Below, in pieces: positions 53,574-60,758 of a stretch of DNA of 64,000 nt. The stretch lies in assembly GCA_019635965.1 (NCBI GenBank), contig JAHBYK010000002.1, forward strand, positions 1 through 64,000, written 5' to 3'. The notes beneath the pieces are model-generated. The model saw only the letters and a program-made list of their open reading frames with translations. It searched no databases and was not told the origin of the DNA. How positions within the stretch are numbered: position 1 is the stretch's first letter; each line of letters begins with the position of its first letter. Source of the DNA: Parvibaculum sp. (GTDB lineage Bacteria > Pseudomonadota > Alphaproteobacteria > Parvibaculales > Parvibaculaceae). The position numbers and the translations under genes are program-made.

Positions 53574-55055
53574 ATGGAAGGTACCGGCGTAAAGGCCAAG
53601 GAAGCCGCCGACAGCACCAAGGTCGTGGGGCTTGTCATCGGCGCGCTGCTGGTCGCGCTTGCCGTCCTCATGGCGGTGCCGGTGCTTGCCGAGGTGGTCG
53701 CGCAGAGCGGCGACTGGGAAGCCTTCCTGTTTTCCTCGGTCATTACCGGCTTTGTCGGCGGCGCGCTGATGCTCGCCAACCAGACCGAGAACCGCGATCT
53801 CACGCATCGCGCGACCTTCATGGTGACATCGCTCGGCTGGCTGACGGTCAGCGCCTTTTCGGCGCTTCCCTTCGTCTTTTCGCAGGTCGACATGAACTAC
53901 ACCGATGCCTTTTTCGAGGCGACATCCGGTGTCACGACGACCGGCTCGACGGTGATGGTAAATCTCGACCGGACACCGCCCGGTCTCCTTTTGTGGCGTT
54001 CCTTGCTGCAATGGATGGGCGGTGTCGGCATCATCCTGACGGCCGTGGCCATTCTGCCCTTCCTGCGCGTCGGCGGTATGCAGCTCTTCCGGACGGAAAG
54101 CTCGGACCGCTCGGAAAAGGTGCTGCCGCGTCCGGGCCAGATCGCAGTCGCCATCGGCGAGGTCTATCTGCTGCTGACGCTGCTTTGCGCACTCGCCTAC
54201 ATCGTCGGCGGGATGACCCCCTTCGATGCGATGAACCATGCGATGTCCACCATCTCGACGGGCGGCTATTCCACGCATGACGCCTCTTTCGGCTATTTCG
54301 ACAGTCCGTTCATTCACTGGACGGGGGTCATCTTCATGATCTCGGGCGCCTTGCCGCTCGCGCTTTATGTCCAGACCCTGCGCGGCGTCGGCGAAACATT
54401 GTGGGACGATCCCCAGGTTCGCGCCTTTGTCGCCATGCTTGCCGGGGTGTCGGTGCTCATGGCGCTCTGGCTTGCGGCGCGGGGAGACTATGGTTTCTTC
54501 GAGGCGCTGACGCTCACGGCCTTCAACGTCACTTCCATCGTCACCACGACGGGCTTTGCCAGCACCGACTACACGCTGTGGGGGCCATTTGCCGTCATGG
54601 CCTTCTTCATCCTGACATTCCTTGGCGGCTGCACGGGTTCCACTTCCGGCGGCATGAAGATGTTCCGCTTGCAGATCCTTGCCGTGCTGTTCCGCACCCA
54701 GGTGCGCCAGACGCTTTATCCGCATGTCGCGCAGACGATCCATTATGGCGAGCGCACGGTGAGCCGCGAGATCGTGTTCTCGGTCGCGCTCTTCGTCTTC
54801 GTCTATCTCGCCTCGATCCTCGTCGTCGCGCTTGCGCTTGCCGCCTTCGGGCTCGATCTCGTGACGGCGCTTTCTTCCTCTGTGACCGCCATGGCCAATG
54901 TCGGTCCGGGGCTTGGCCAGGAGGTCGGTCCTGCGGGCAATTTTTCGAATTTGCCCGACGGGCCGAAGATCATTCTGTCCTTTGCCATGCTGCTCGGGCG
55001 GCTCGAACTGCTGACGATCCTCGTCATGTTCTCGAAGGATTACTGGGCGCGTTGA
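53574..55055 (+). CDS. trkH: Potassium uptake protein TrkH
   Basis: A 493-residue integral membrane protein with four repeated helix-pore-helix units. Selectivity-filter-like loops are visible: EATSGVTTTGST, AMSTISTGGYSTHDAS, NVTSIVTTTGFASTDY and SVTAMANVGPGLG. LLWRSLLQWMGGVGIILTAVAILP is typical TrkH. With TrkA it forms a K+ uptake system. The ATG at 53574 follows a G-rich ribosome site; the open frame upstream is antisense to mcd and has no homology. trkA is not in this window. Confidence 0.92.
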   Translation: MEGTGVKAKEAADSTKVVGLVIGALLVALAVLMAVPVLAEVVAQSGDWEAFLFSSVITGFVGGALMLANQTENRDLTHRATFMVTSLGWLTVSAFSALPFVFSQVDMNYTDAFFEATSGVTTTGSTVMVNLDRTPPGLLLWRSLLQWMGGVGIILTAVAILPFLRVGGMQLFRTESSDRSEKVLPRPGQIAVAIGEVYLLLTLLCALAYIVGGMTPFDAMNHAMSTISTGGYSTHDASFGYFDSPFIHWTGVIFMISGALPLALYVQTLRGVGETLWDDPQVRAFVAMLAGVSVLMALWLAARGDYGFFEALTLTAFNVTSIVTTTGFASTDYTLWGPFAVMAFFILTFLGGCTGSTSGGMKMFRLQILAVLFRTQVRQTLYPHVAQTIHYGERTVSREIVFSVALFVFVYLASILVVALALAAFGLDLVTALSSSVTAMANVGPGLGQEVGPAGNFSNLPDGPKIILSFAMLLGRLELLTILVMFSKDYWAR

Positions 55056-55126
55056 GGGGCGCCGGGCGGGCGAGCGGTATGCCCTATCGCAGACCGCCCG
55101 CCGCCGGGTAGAAGCGCAATTCCGGC

Positions 55127-56017
55127 TTACAGCTTTCCTTCGGCTTCTGCCGGAACGGCCAGAGGGATCTTCAGGTAACGCTTGCCGTTATCTTCCGGCT
55201 GCGGCACATGTCCGGCCCGGATATTGACCTGGATCGACGGCAGCAGCAGCGCAGGCGCGGCCAGCGTAGCGTCGCGCTTTTCGCGCATGGCCACGAAGCT
55301 TTCCTCGTCCACGCCGTCATGCACATGCACGTTCGCCGCGCGCTGTTCGGCAACCGTCGTCTCCCAGATATACTTGTCCCGGCCTTGCGGCTTGTAGTCG
55401 TGGCAGAGGAACATCCGGGTTTCCGGCGGCAAGGCCAGCAGCTTGCGGATCGAGCGGTAAAGCGTGCGTGCATCGCCACCGGGGAAATCCGTTCGCGCCG
55501 TGCCGTAGTCGGGTGCGAAGAGCGTGTCGCCGACGAACACCGCATCGCCGATCTTGTAGGAAATGCAGGCGGGTGTGTGGCCCGGCGTCGCCATCACCTC
55601 GGCCGTCAGCTTGCCGATATTGAAGGTATCGCCTTCATGAAACAGATGATCGAACTCGCGCCCGTCCACTGCTGCCTTCTGGTTGAAGACCGGGTTGAAG
55701 ATTTTCTGAACCGAGCCGATATCCGCGCCGATGGCGACCTTCGCACCCGTTTTCGCCCTGAGATATTGCGCGGCGGTCAGGTGATCGGCATGGGCATGGG
55801 TTTCGAGTATCCATTCGATCTTCGCGCCCGCTTCGCTCGCCGCGGCGAGGATGGCGTCGGCGCCCGTGGTCGAGACCTTGCCCGACTTTGAATCGAAATC
55901 GAGCACGGGGTCCACAATGGCTGCGATATGGGTCGACGGGTCCATCACCAGATAGCTCACCGTATTGGTGGCTTCATCGAAAAAAGCCCGGATTTCCGGC
56001 TTTGCTGCATCGCTCAT
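55127..56017 (-). CDS. blh: Metallo-beta-lactamase hydrolase Blh, persulfide-dioxygenase-like
   Basis: A 296-residue MBL-fold protein. Metal motif ETHAHADHLTAAQYLR, His in ATPGHTPACISY, Asp in FVGDTLFAPDYGTARTDFPGGDA and His in MFLCHDYKPQGRD. It matches Blh of the BigR operon and ETHE1-like persulfide dioxygenases, which oxidise glutathione persulfide to sulfite. It diverges from bigR, and its promoter -35 overlaps the BigR-type operator. The sulfite formed could be exported by the TauE/SafE protein downstream of bigR. Confidence 0.9.
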   Translation of the reverse strand: MSDAAKPEIRAFFDEATNTVSYLVMDPSTHIAAIVDPVLDFDSKSGKVSTTGADAILAAASEAGAKIEWILETHAHADHLTAAQYLRAKTGAKVAIGADIGSVQKIFNPVFNQKAAVDGREFDHLFHEGDTFNIGKLTAEVMATPGHTPACISYKIGDAVFVGDTLFAPDYGTARTDFPGGDARTLYRSIRKLLALPPETRMFLCHDYKPQGRDKYIWETTVAEQRAANVHVHDGVDEESFVAMREKRDATLAAPALLLPSIQVNIRAGHVPQPEDNGKRYLKIPLAVPAEAEGKL

Positions 56018-56047
56018 GGGTCTGCTCCTTTTTTTGGCCCCTCGCTC

Positions 56048-56088
56048 TTGACTAATATATAAGAAACTTCTAAATTAGCAATAGCTAA
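56048..56088. promoter_or_regulatory. BigR-type operator and divergent promoters
   Basis: An AT-rich 88-bp divergent region holds TTAGC-AATA-GCTAA at 56075-56088, a perfect inverted repeat resembling BigR/SqrR boxes. On the plus strand TTGACT (56048-56053) and TAAATT (56071-56076, N17) form a bigR promoter whose -10 touches the repeat. On the minus strand TTGCTA and TATATT (N16) form a blh promoter whose -35 overlaps it. So one repressor dimer could shut both directions. Confidence 0.75.
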
Positions 56089-56105
56089 AATACAGGAGCG
56101 CCGGA

Positions 56106-56417
56106 ATGAGGCTCAGAACAGGCGATATAGAGAGACTTGCGGCCAATGCGGGCGAGGCGGCGCGAATGATGCGCCTCCTGGCAAACGAGAATCGGCTGCT
56201 CGTGCTCTGCACCCTCGCAGGGCGCGGTGAGGCCAGCGTCGGCGAGATTGCCGCCGAAATCGGTCTCGGCATGTCCGCCCTGTCGCAGCATCTTGCGAAG
56301 CTGCGCGAGGATGGGCTTGTCGAAACCCGCAAGGTCGCGCAGGCGGTTTTCTACCGGATCGCCGACCCGAATGCCGAAAAGCTCCTGAAGACTCTCAAGG
56401 ACATCTATTGCGGGTGA
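56106..56417 (+). CDS. bigR: ArsR-family persulfide-sensing repressor, BigR/SqrR type
   Basis: A 103-residue winged-helix repressor: MRLLANENRLLVLCTLAGRGEASVGEIAAEIGLGMSALSQHLAKLREDGLVETRKVAQAVFYRI. Two cysteines, Cys35 and Cys102, match in place and spacing the redox pair of BigR and SqrR (about 66 apart), which form a disulfide or polysulfide bridge with persulfides and release DNA. It lacks the CXC metal site of ArsR metal sensors. AGGAG precedes the ATG. Confidence 0.92.
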   Translation: MRLRTGDIERLAANAGEAARMMRLLANENRLLVLCTLAGRGEASVGEIAAEIGLGMSALSQHLAKLREDGLVETRKVAQAVFYRIADPNAEKLLKTLKDIYCG

Positions 56418-56455
56418 GCCCATTGCGGCCCCGCTTGCTGGAAAGGAACCAGATC

Positions 56456-56974
56456 ATGCTCAAGACCATTTCTGCCGCCGAGGCAAAGTCGCTCGCTGCG
56501 CGCGGCGCCGTTGTCGTCGATATCCGCGAGCCGGATGAATTCGCCCGCGAACACATTCCCGGTGCTGTGAACGAGCCCCTGTCGAAGCTCGGCACGCGTC
56601 CCGCGCGCGGCGCTTCCGACATCGTCATCTATCACTGCAAGTCTGGCATGCGCACCAAGGGCAATGCGCCGAAACTTGCCGAAGCCGCGGCCTGCGAGGC
56701 CTATATTCTCGAAGGCGGCATCGATGCCTGGAAGGCGTCCGGTCTGCCCGTCGCGCGCGACGAGCGCCAGCCGATCGAGCTGATGCGCCAGGTGCAGATC
56801 GCTGCGGGCTCGCTCGTCGTTATCGGCGTTCTTCTCGGCGCACTCGTTCATCCGGGCTTCTATGCGCTGTCTGCCTTTGTCGGCGCGGGCCTCGTCTTTG
56901 CCGGTGTCTCTGGCTTTTGCGGCATGGCGCGGCTTCTCGTGCTGATGCCCTGGAACCGCGCATTGCGCGCATAA
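56456..56974 (+). CDS. Rhodanese fused to a DUF2892 membrane hairpin
   Basis: A 172-residue protein. Residues about 1-105 are a rhodanese domain with the sulfur-carrying Cys61 in YHCKSGMRTKGN. Residues about 112-160 are two transmembrane helices of DUF2892 type (GSLVVIGVLLGALVHPGFYAL, GAGLVFAGVSGFCGMARLL). It probably moves sulfane sulfur at the inner membrane within the persulfide response. The ATG at 56456 has AAGGA upstream; it lies 38 bases after bigR and 15 before tauE. Confidence 0.9.
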   Translation: MLKTISAAEAKSLAARGAVVVDIREPDEFAREHIPGAVNEPLSKLGTRPARGASDIVIYHCKSGMRTKGNAPKLAEAAACEAYILEGGIDAWKASGLPVARDERQPIELMRQVQIAAGSLVVIGVLLGALVHPGFYALSAFVGAGLVFAGVSGFCGMARLLVLMPWNRALRA

Positions 56975-56989
56975 GCGGAGGATGGGGCG

Positions 56990-57784
56990 ATGGAATTTGC
57001 CGCTGCTGACCTCATCGCGCTCGGCGCCGGCGGACTGATCGGACTGACGCTCGGTCTGGTCGGCGCCGGCGGCTCCATCCTCGCCGTGCCGCTGCTCGTC
57101 TATGCGGTAGGCATTGCATCGCCGCATGTGGCCATCGGTACCGGCGCGGTCGCGGTCGCCGCAAATGCCCTTGCCGGCGTGTTCCTCCATGCGCGGGCGA
57201 AGACGGTCAAATGGCCCTGCGCGCTCGTCTTTGCGGCAGCGGGTGTCGTCGGGGCCTTTATCGGTGCACGGATCGGCAAGATGGTCGACGGGCAGTTGCT
57301 GCTCGCCTTGTTCGGGCTGATGATGATCGCCGTCGGCATTTCCATGTTCCTGCGCCGGGGCACGGGCAGCGACCCTGATGTGCATCTCGATGCGGCCAGC
57401 GCGCGCCGTCTGCTTCCCTCGCTTGTCGGCTACGGCTTTGCGGTCGGGCTTCTCTCCGGTTTCTTCGGCATTGGCGGCGGCTTTCTCATCGTGCCGGGCC
57501 TGATCGGCGCCACCAACATGCCGGTTCTGTTCGCTGTCGGTTCGTCACTGGTTTCGGTTTCGGCCTTCGGCTTTGCGACGGCGTCGTCCTATGCGCTTGC
57601 CGGTCTGGTTGACTGGCATGCCGCTGCGCTTCTTCTCCTGGGCGGCATCGGCGGTGCTGCCATCGGTGCCGCGCTCGCCCGGCGGCTTGCGGCGCGCAAG
57701 GCGCTGCTGACGCAGCTCTTCGCCGGCCTCGTGATTGTCGTCGGCCTCTATGTTGCCGGCAAAGGCGCAGTCATTTTCCTCTGA
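56990..57784 (+). CDS. tauE: TauE/SafE-family sulfite or sulfur-anion exporter
   Basis: A 264-residue permease with about 8 transmembrane segments and two TauE/SafE repeats (ALGAGGLIGLTLGLVGAGGSILAVPLLVY and YGFAVGLLSGFFGIGGGFLIVPGLI). Family members export sulfite, sulfoacetate or related anions. As the last gene of bigR-rhodanese-tauE, export of sulfite made from persulfide oxidation is the natural reading. Confidence 0.9.
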   Translation: MEFAAADLIALGAGGLIGLTLGLVGAGGSILAVPLLVYAVGIASPHVAIGTGAVAVAANALAGVFLHARAKTVKWPCALVFAAAGVVGAFIGARIGKMVDGQLLLALFGLMMIAVGISMFLRRGTGSDPDVHLDAASARRLLPSLVGYGFAVGLLSGFFGIGGGFLIVPGLIGATNMPVLFAVGSSLVSVSAFGFATASSYALAGLVDWHAAALLLLGGIGGAAIGAALARRLAARKALLTQLFAGLVIVVGLYVAGKGAVIFL

Positions 57785-57808
57785 TCGTTCTTCTGGTGGA
57801 GGCAGCAA

Positions 57809-57841
57809 GGCCGGAAGCACCCCGAAAGGGTGCTTCCGGCC
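57809..57841. terminator. Hairpin between convergent tauE and ccr
   Basis: GGCCGGAAGCACCC and GGGTGCTTCCGGCC form a perfect 14-bp stem with a 5-base loop (CGAAA). It lies between the two convergent stops. There is no clear T-run on either strand, so it may terminate poorly or protect both 3' ends. Confidence 0.6.
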
Positions 57842-57845
57842 ATGT

Positions 57846-59111
57846 TCATGCCGCCTTGTTGCCGGACTCGATCGCATCTTCCACGGTGCGCAGGCCCGGC
57901 CGCGCCGCCGAGACGAGCACCGCCATGTTGCCCGGCAGGTGTTCGTTCTTCCACATCTTGGTGTGGGCGAGCGGAATGTCGCTCCAGGGCAGAACTTCCG
58001 ACATGCACGGGTCGATGCGCCGCTCGATAACGAGCTTGTTCGCTTCCGACGCCTGCTTCAGATGCGCGAAATGCGATCCCTGAATGCGTTTCTGCCGCAT
58101 CCAGACGAAGCGCGCGTCGAAAGTGAGGTTGAATCCCGTCGTCCCGGCACAGAAGACGACCATGCCGCCGCGCTTTGCCACCATGCAGGAAACGGGGAAG
58201 GTCGACTCGCCGGGATGCTCGAAAACGATGTCGGGGTCGATGCCCTTGCCGGTGATGTCCCAGATCGCCTTGCCGAATTTCCGTGCCTCTTTCATGAAGT
58301 CGTTGAATTCGGGCGAGTTCACCTTCGGCAGCTGGCCCCAGCAGTTGAATTTCTTGCGGTTGATGACGCCCTTCGCGCCCATCGACATGACGAAATCATG
58401 CTTTGAATCGTCCGAGATGACGCCGATGGCGTGCGCGCCCGCCGTCGCGCAGAGCTGCACGGCGAAGGAGCCGAGGCCGCCGGAAGCGCCCCAGACGAGC
58501 ACGTTCTGGCCCGGCGAGAGAATATGCGGCGTGTGGCCGAAGAGCATCCGGTAGGCGGTGGCAAGCGTCAGCGTGTAGCAGGCGCTTTCTTCCCAGGTGA
58601 GATGCTTCGGGCGCGGCATGAGCTGCTGCGACTGCACGCGGCAGAACTGGGCGAAGGAACCATCCGGCGTCTCGTAGCCCCAGATGCGCTGGGTGGGCGA
58701 GAACATCGGGTCGCCGCCATTGCATTCCTCGTCGTCGCCATCGTCCTGGTTGCAATGGATGACGACCTCGTCGCCCACTTTCCAGCGCTTCACCTTGGCG
58801 CCCACGGCATAGACGATGCCGGACGCATCCGAGCCTGCAATGTGATAGGGCTTGTCGTGAACGTCGAAGACGGAAATCGGCGTGCCGAGGCCCGCCCAGA
58901 CGCCGTTGTAGTTGACGCCCGCCGCCATCACGAGAACGAGCACCTCGTTCGAGTCGATCTCCCAGGTCGGCACGACCTCGACCTGCATCGCCTGCTCCGG
59001 CGGACCGTGGCGCTCGCGCCGGATCGCCCAGGCGTACATTTTCGGCGGCACATGGCCGAGCGGGGGGATTTCGCCGATTTCGTAGAGATCTTTCTTTTCC
59101 ATCTGAGTCAC
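57846..59111 (-). CDS. ccr: Crotonyl-CoA carboxylase/reductase
   Basis: A 421-residue MDR-superfamily enzyme that reductively carboxylates crotonyl-CoA to ethylmalonyl-CoA with NADPH and CO2, the key step of the ethylmalonyl-CoA pathway. It is near-identical in pattern to the Rhodobacter enzyme: KKDLYEIGEIPPLGHVPP, MYAWAIRRERHGPPEQAM, HCNQDDGDDEECNGGDPMF, VLVWGASGGLGSFAVQL, GVINRKKFNCWGQLP and FEHPGESTFPVS. The GTG at 59111 has GAGG seven bases upstream; an ATG three codons later has no ribosome site. CO2-fixing function follows from close likeness to characterised enzymes. Confidence 0.96.
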   Translation of the reverse strand: MTQMEKKDLYEIGEIPPLGHVPPKMYAWAIRRERHGPPEQAMQVEVVPTWEIDSNEVLVLVMAAGVNYNGVWAGLGTPISVFDVHDKPYHIAGSDASGIVYAVGAKVKRWKVGDEVVIHCNQDDGDDEECNGGDPMFSPTQRIWGYETPDGSFAQFCRVQSQQLMPRPKHLTWEESACYTLTLATAYRMLFGHTPHILSPGQNVLVWGASGGLGSFAVQLCATAGAHAIGVISDDSKHDFVMSMGAKGVINRKKFNCWGQLPKVNSPEFNDFMKEARKFGKAIWDITGKGIDPDIVFEHPGESTFPVSCMVAKRGGMVVFCAGTTGFNLTFDARFVWMRQKRIQGSHFAHLKQASEANKLVIERRIDPCMSEVLPWSDIPLAHTKMWKNEHLPGNMAVLVSAARPGLRTVEDAIESGNKAA

Positions 59112-59261
59112 CGGAAATACCTCGCTCGCCACGGTTGCTGCGGTCTTTGCGCCGCGCCGGGGCGGATCATTGGCATTTGACGTTGCGGAAGCAACAATTT
59201 TTTGCGGTGCAGCATGAAATGGCCGCAAGCCTTGAATTCCGGCCGGGCCGGTCGGGGGCGC

Positions 59262-59304
59262 CGCAAAACAGAACCGCCGCAGGGTGTTTTCTCCCTGCGG
59301 CGGT
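59262..59304 (-). terminator. Rho-independent terminator after the acyl-CoA dehydrogenase gene
   Basis: Minus strand: the perfect 12-bp stem ACCGCCGCAGGG / CCCTGCGGCGGT with an 8-base loop is followed by TTCTGTTTTG. It isolates ccr from the upstream acyl-CoA dehydrogenase transcript, so ccr needs its own promoter. Confidence 0.85.
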
Positions 59305-59337
59305 CATGGTCCGGGTCAGATCGGAGGCAGCCGGGCC

Positions 59338-60585
59338 TTACCAGAGCCCGTATTTCTGTACTTCGGCGCGGCCGACCACCATGTGATGCACCTCGTCCGG
59401 CCCGTCGGCGAAACGCAGATGGCGCATGTCGGTGTACATGTCGGCGAGCGGTGTCCATTGCGAGATGCCGGCGGCGCCATGCATCTGGATCGCCTGGTCG
59501 ATGATGAGACAGACCCTCTCGGGCACCATCGCCTTCACCGCGCTCACATAGACGCGGGCTTCCTTGTTGCCGAGCACGTCCATCGCTCTCGCGGCCTGAA
59601 GCACGGCGAGGCGCATCGCATTGATCTCGATGCGGGCGCGCGAAATGATTTCGAGATTGCCGCCGAGCTTTGCGATCGGCTTGCCGAAGGCTTCGCGCGT
59701 GGCGGCGCGCTTCACCATCAGTTCCAGCGCCTTTTCCGCCTTGCCGATCGAACGCATGCAGTGATGGATGCGGCCGGGTCCAAGGCGCACCTGGCTGATT
59801 TCGAAGCCGCGGCCTTCGCCGAGCAGGATATTTTCCTTCGGCACGCGCGCATTGTTGAAGCGGATATGCATGTGGCCATGCGGCGCATGGTCCTTGCCGA
59901 AGACCTTCATCGGTCCGAGAATCTCGACGCCCGGCGTGTCGATCGGTACCAGAATCTGCGACTGCTGCTTGCTGGGCGGGGCGTTGGGGCTCGTCTTGAC
60001 CATGACGATCATGATCTTGCAGCGCGGATCGCCGGCGCCGGAGATGTAGAACTTCTCGCCATTGATGACCCATTCGTCGCCGTCGAGCACGGCGCTGGTG
60101 CGCACATTCTTCGCATCAGAGCTCGGCACGTCCGGTTCGGTCATCGCATAGGCCGAGCGGATTTCACCGTTGAGCAGCGGCACCAGCCATTTCTTCTTCT
60201 GCTCGGGCGTGCCCACGCGCTCCAGCACTTCCATGTTGCCGGTGTCCGGCGCGCTGCAATTCAGGGATTCGGACGCGAGCGGCGACTTGCCGAGTTCGGC
60301 GGCGATATAGGCATAGTCGAGATTGGAGAGGCCGGAGCCGATTTCGGAGTCCGGCAGGAAGAAGTTCCACAGGCCCGATTCCTTGGCCTTGTTCTTCGCG
60401 CCTTCCAGCAGCTCGAGCTGGCGCGGATGCCAGGACCAGCGGTCGGTCTTTTCGTCGTTCAGCCGGAAGAATTCCTCGGTGATCGGCTCGACATTCTCGG
60501 CAATGTGCTTCTGCACGGCGGCCATCAGCGGCCGCGCCTTTTCCGACATGGCAAGCTGAAACAGGTCCTGGTTGATATCTGTCAT
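59338..60585 (-). CDS. Acyl-CoA dehydrogenase, ACAD10/11-like
   Basis: A 415-residue flavoenzyme. Core motifs are YAMTEPDVPSSDAKN, INGEKFYISGAGDPRCKIMIVMVKT, GPGRIHHCMRSIGKAEKAL, ATREAFGKPIAKLGGN and QMHGAAGISQWTPLADMYTDMRHLRFADGPDEVH. The HHCMR...G pattern and length place it with the ACAD10/11 group, some of which act on long or 4-hydroxylated acyl-CoAs; substrate here unknown. The start is the ATG at 60585; one at 60597 is also possible. It diverges from ecm. Confidence 0.88.
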   Translation of the reverse strand: MTDINQDLFQLAMSEKARPLMAAVQKHIAENVEPITEEFFRLNDEKTDRWSWHPRQLELLEGAKNKAKESGLWNFFLPDSEIGSGLSNLDYAYIAAELGKSPLASESLNCSAPDTGNMEVLERVGTPEQKKKWLVPLLNGEIRSAYAMTEPDVPSSDAKNVRTSAVLDGDEWVINGEKFYISGAGDPRCKIMIVMVKTSPNAPPSKQQSQILVPIDTPGVEILGPMKVFGKDHAPHGHMHIRFNNARVPKENILLGEGRGFEISQVRLGPGRIHHCMRSIGKAEKALELMVKRAATREAFGKPIAKLGGNLEIISRARIEINAMRLAVLQAARAMDVLGNKEARVYVSAVKAMVPERVCLIIDQAIQMHGAAGISQWTPLADMYTDMRHLRFADGPDEVHHMVVGRAEVQKYGLW

Positions 60586-60758
60586 GGGGTCGTCCATCCC
60601 TCGTGTTGTCATTTTCGATCCCGGCAGCCTAACGCGTCCGGCCGCGGCGCGGTATCCATTGCAGCCCGCTCCGGCCTCGTTTGGGAAACAGCGCCTTTTG
60701 CAGCGCAGCAATGGCTGTGATATTTCCCTCGCAACGGTTTGATGACGCGAGGTCAGGC

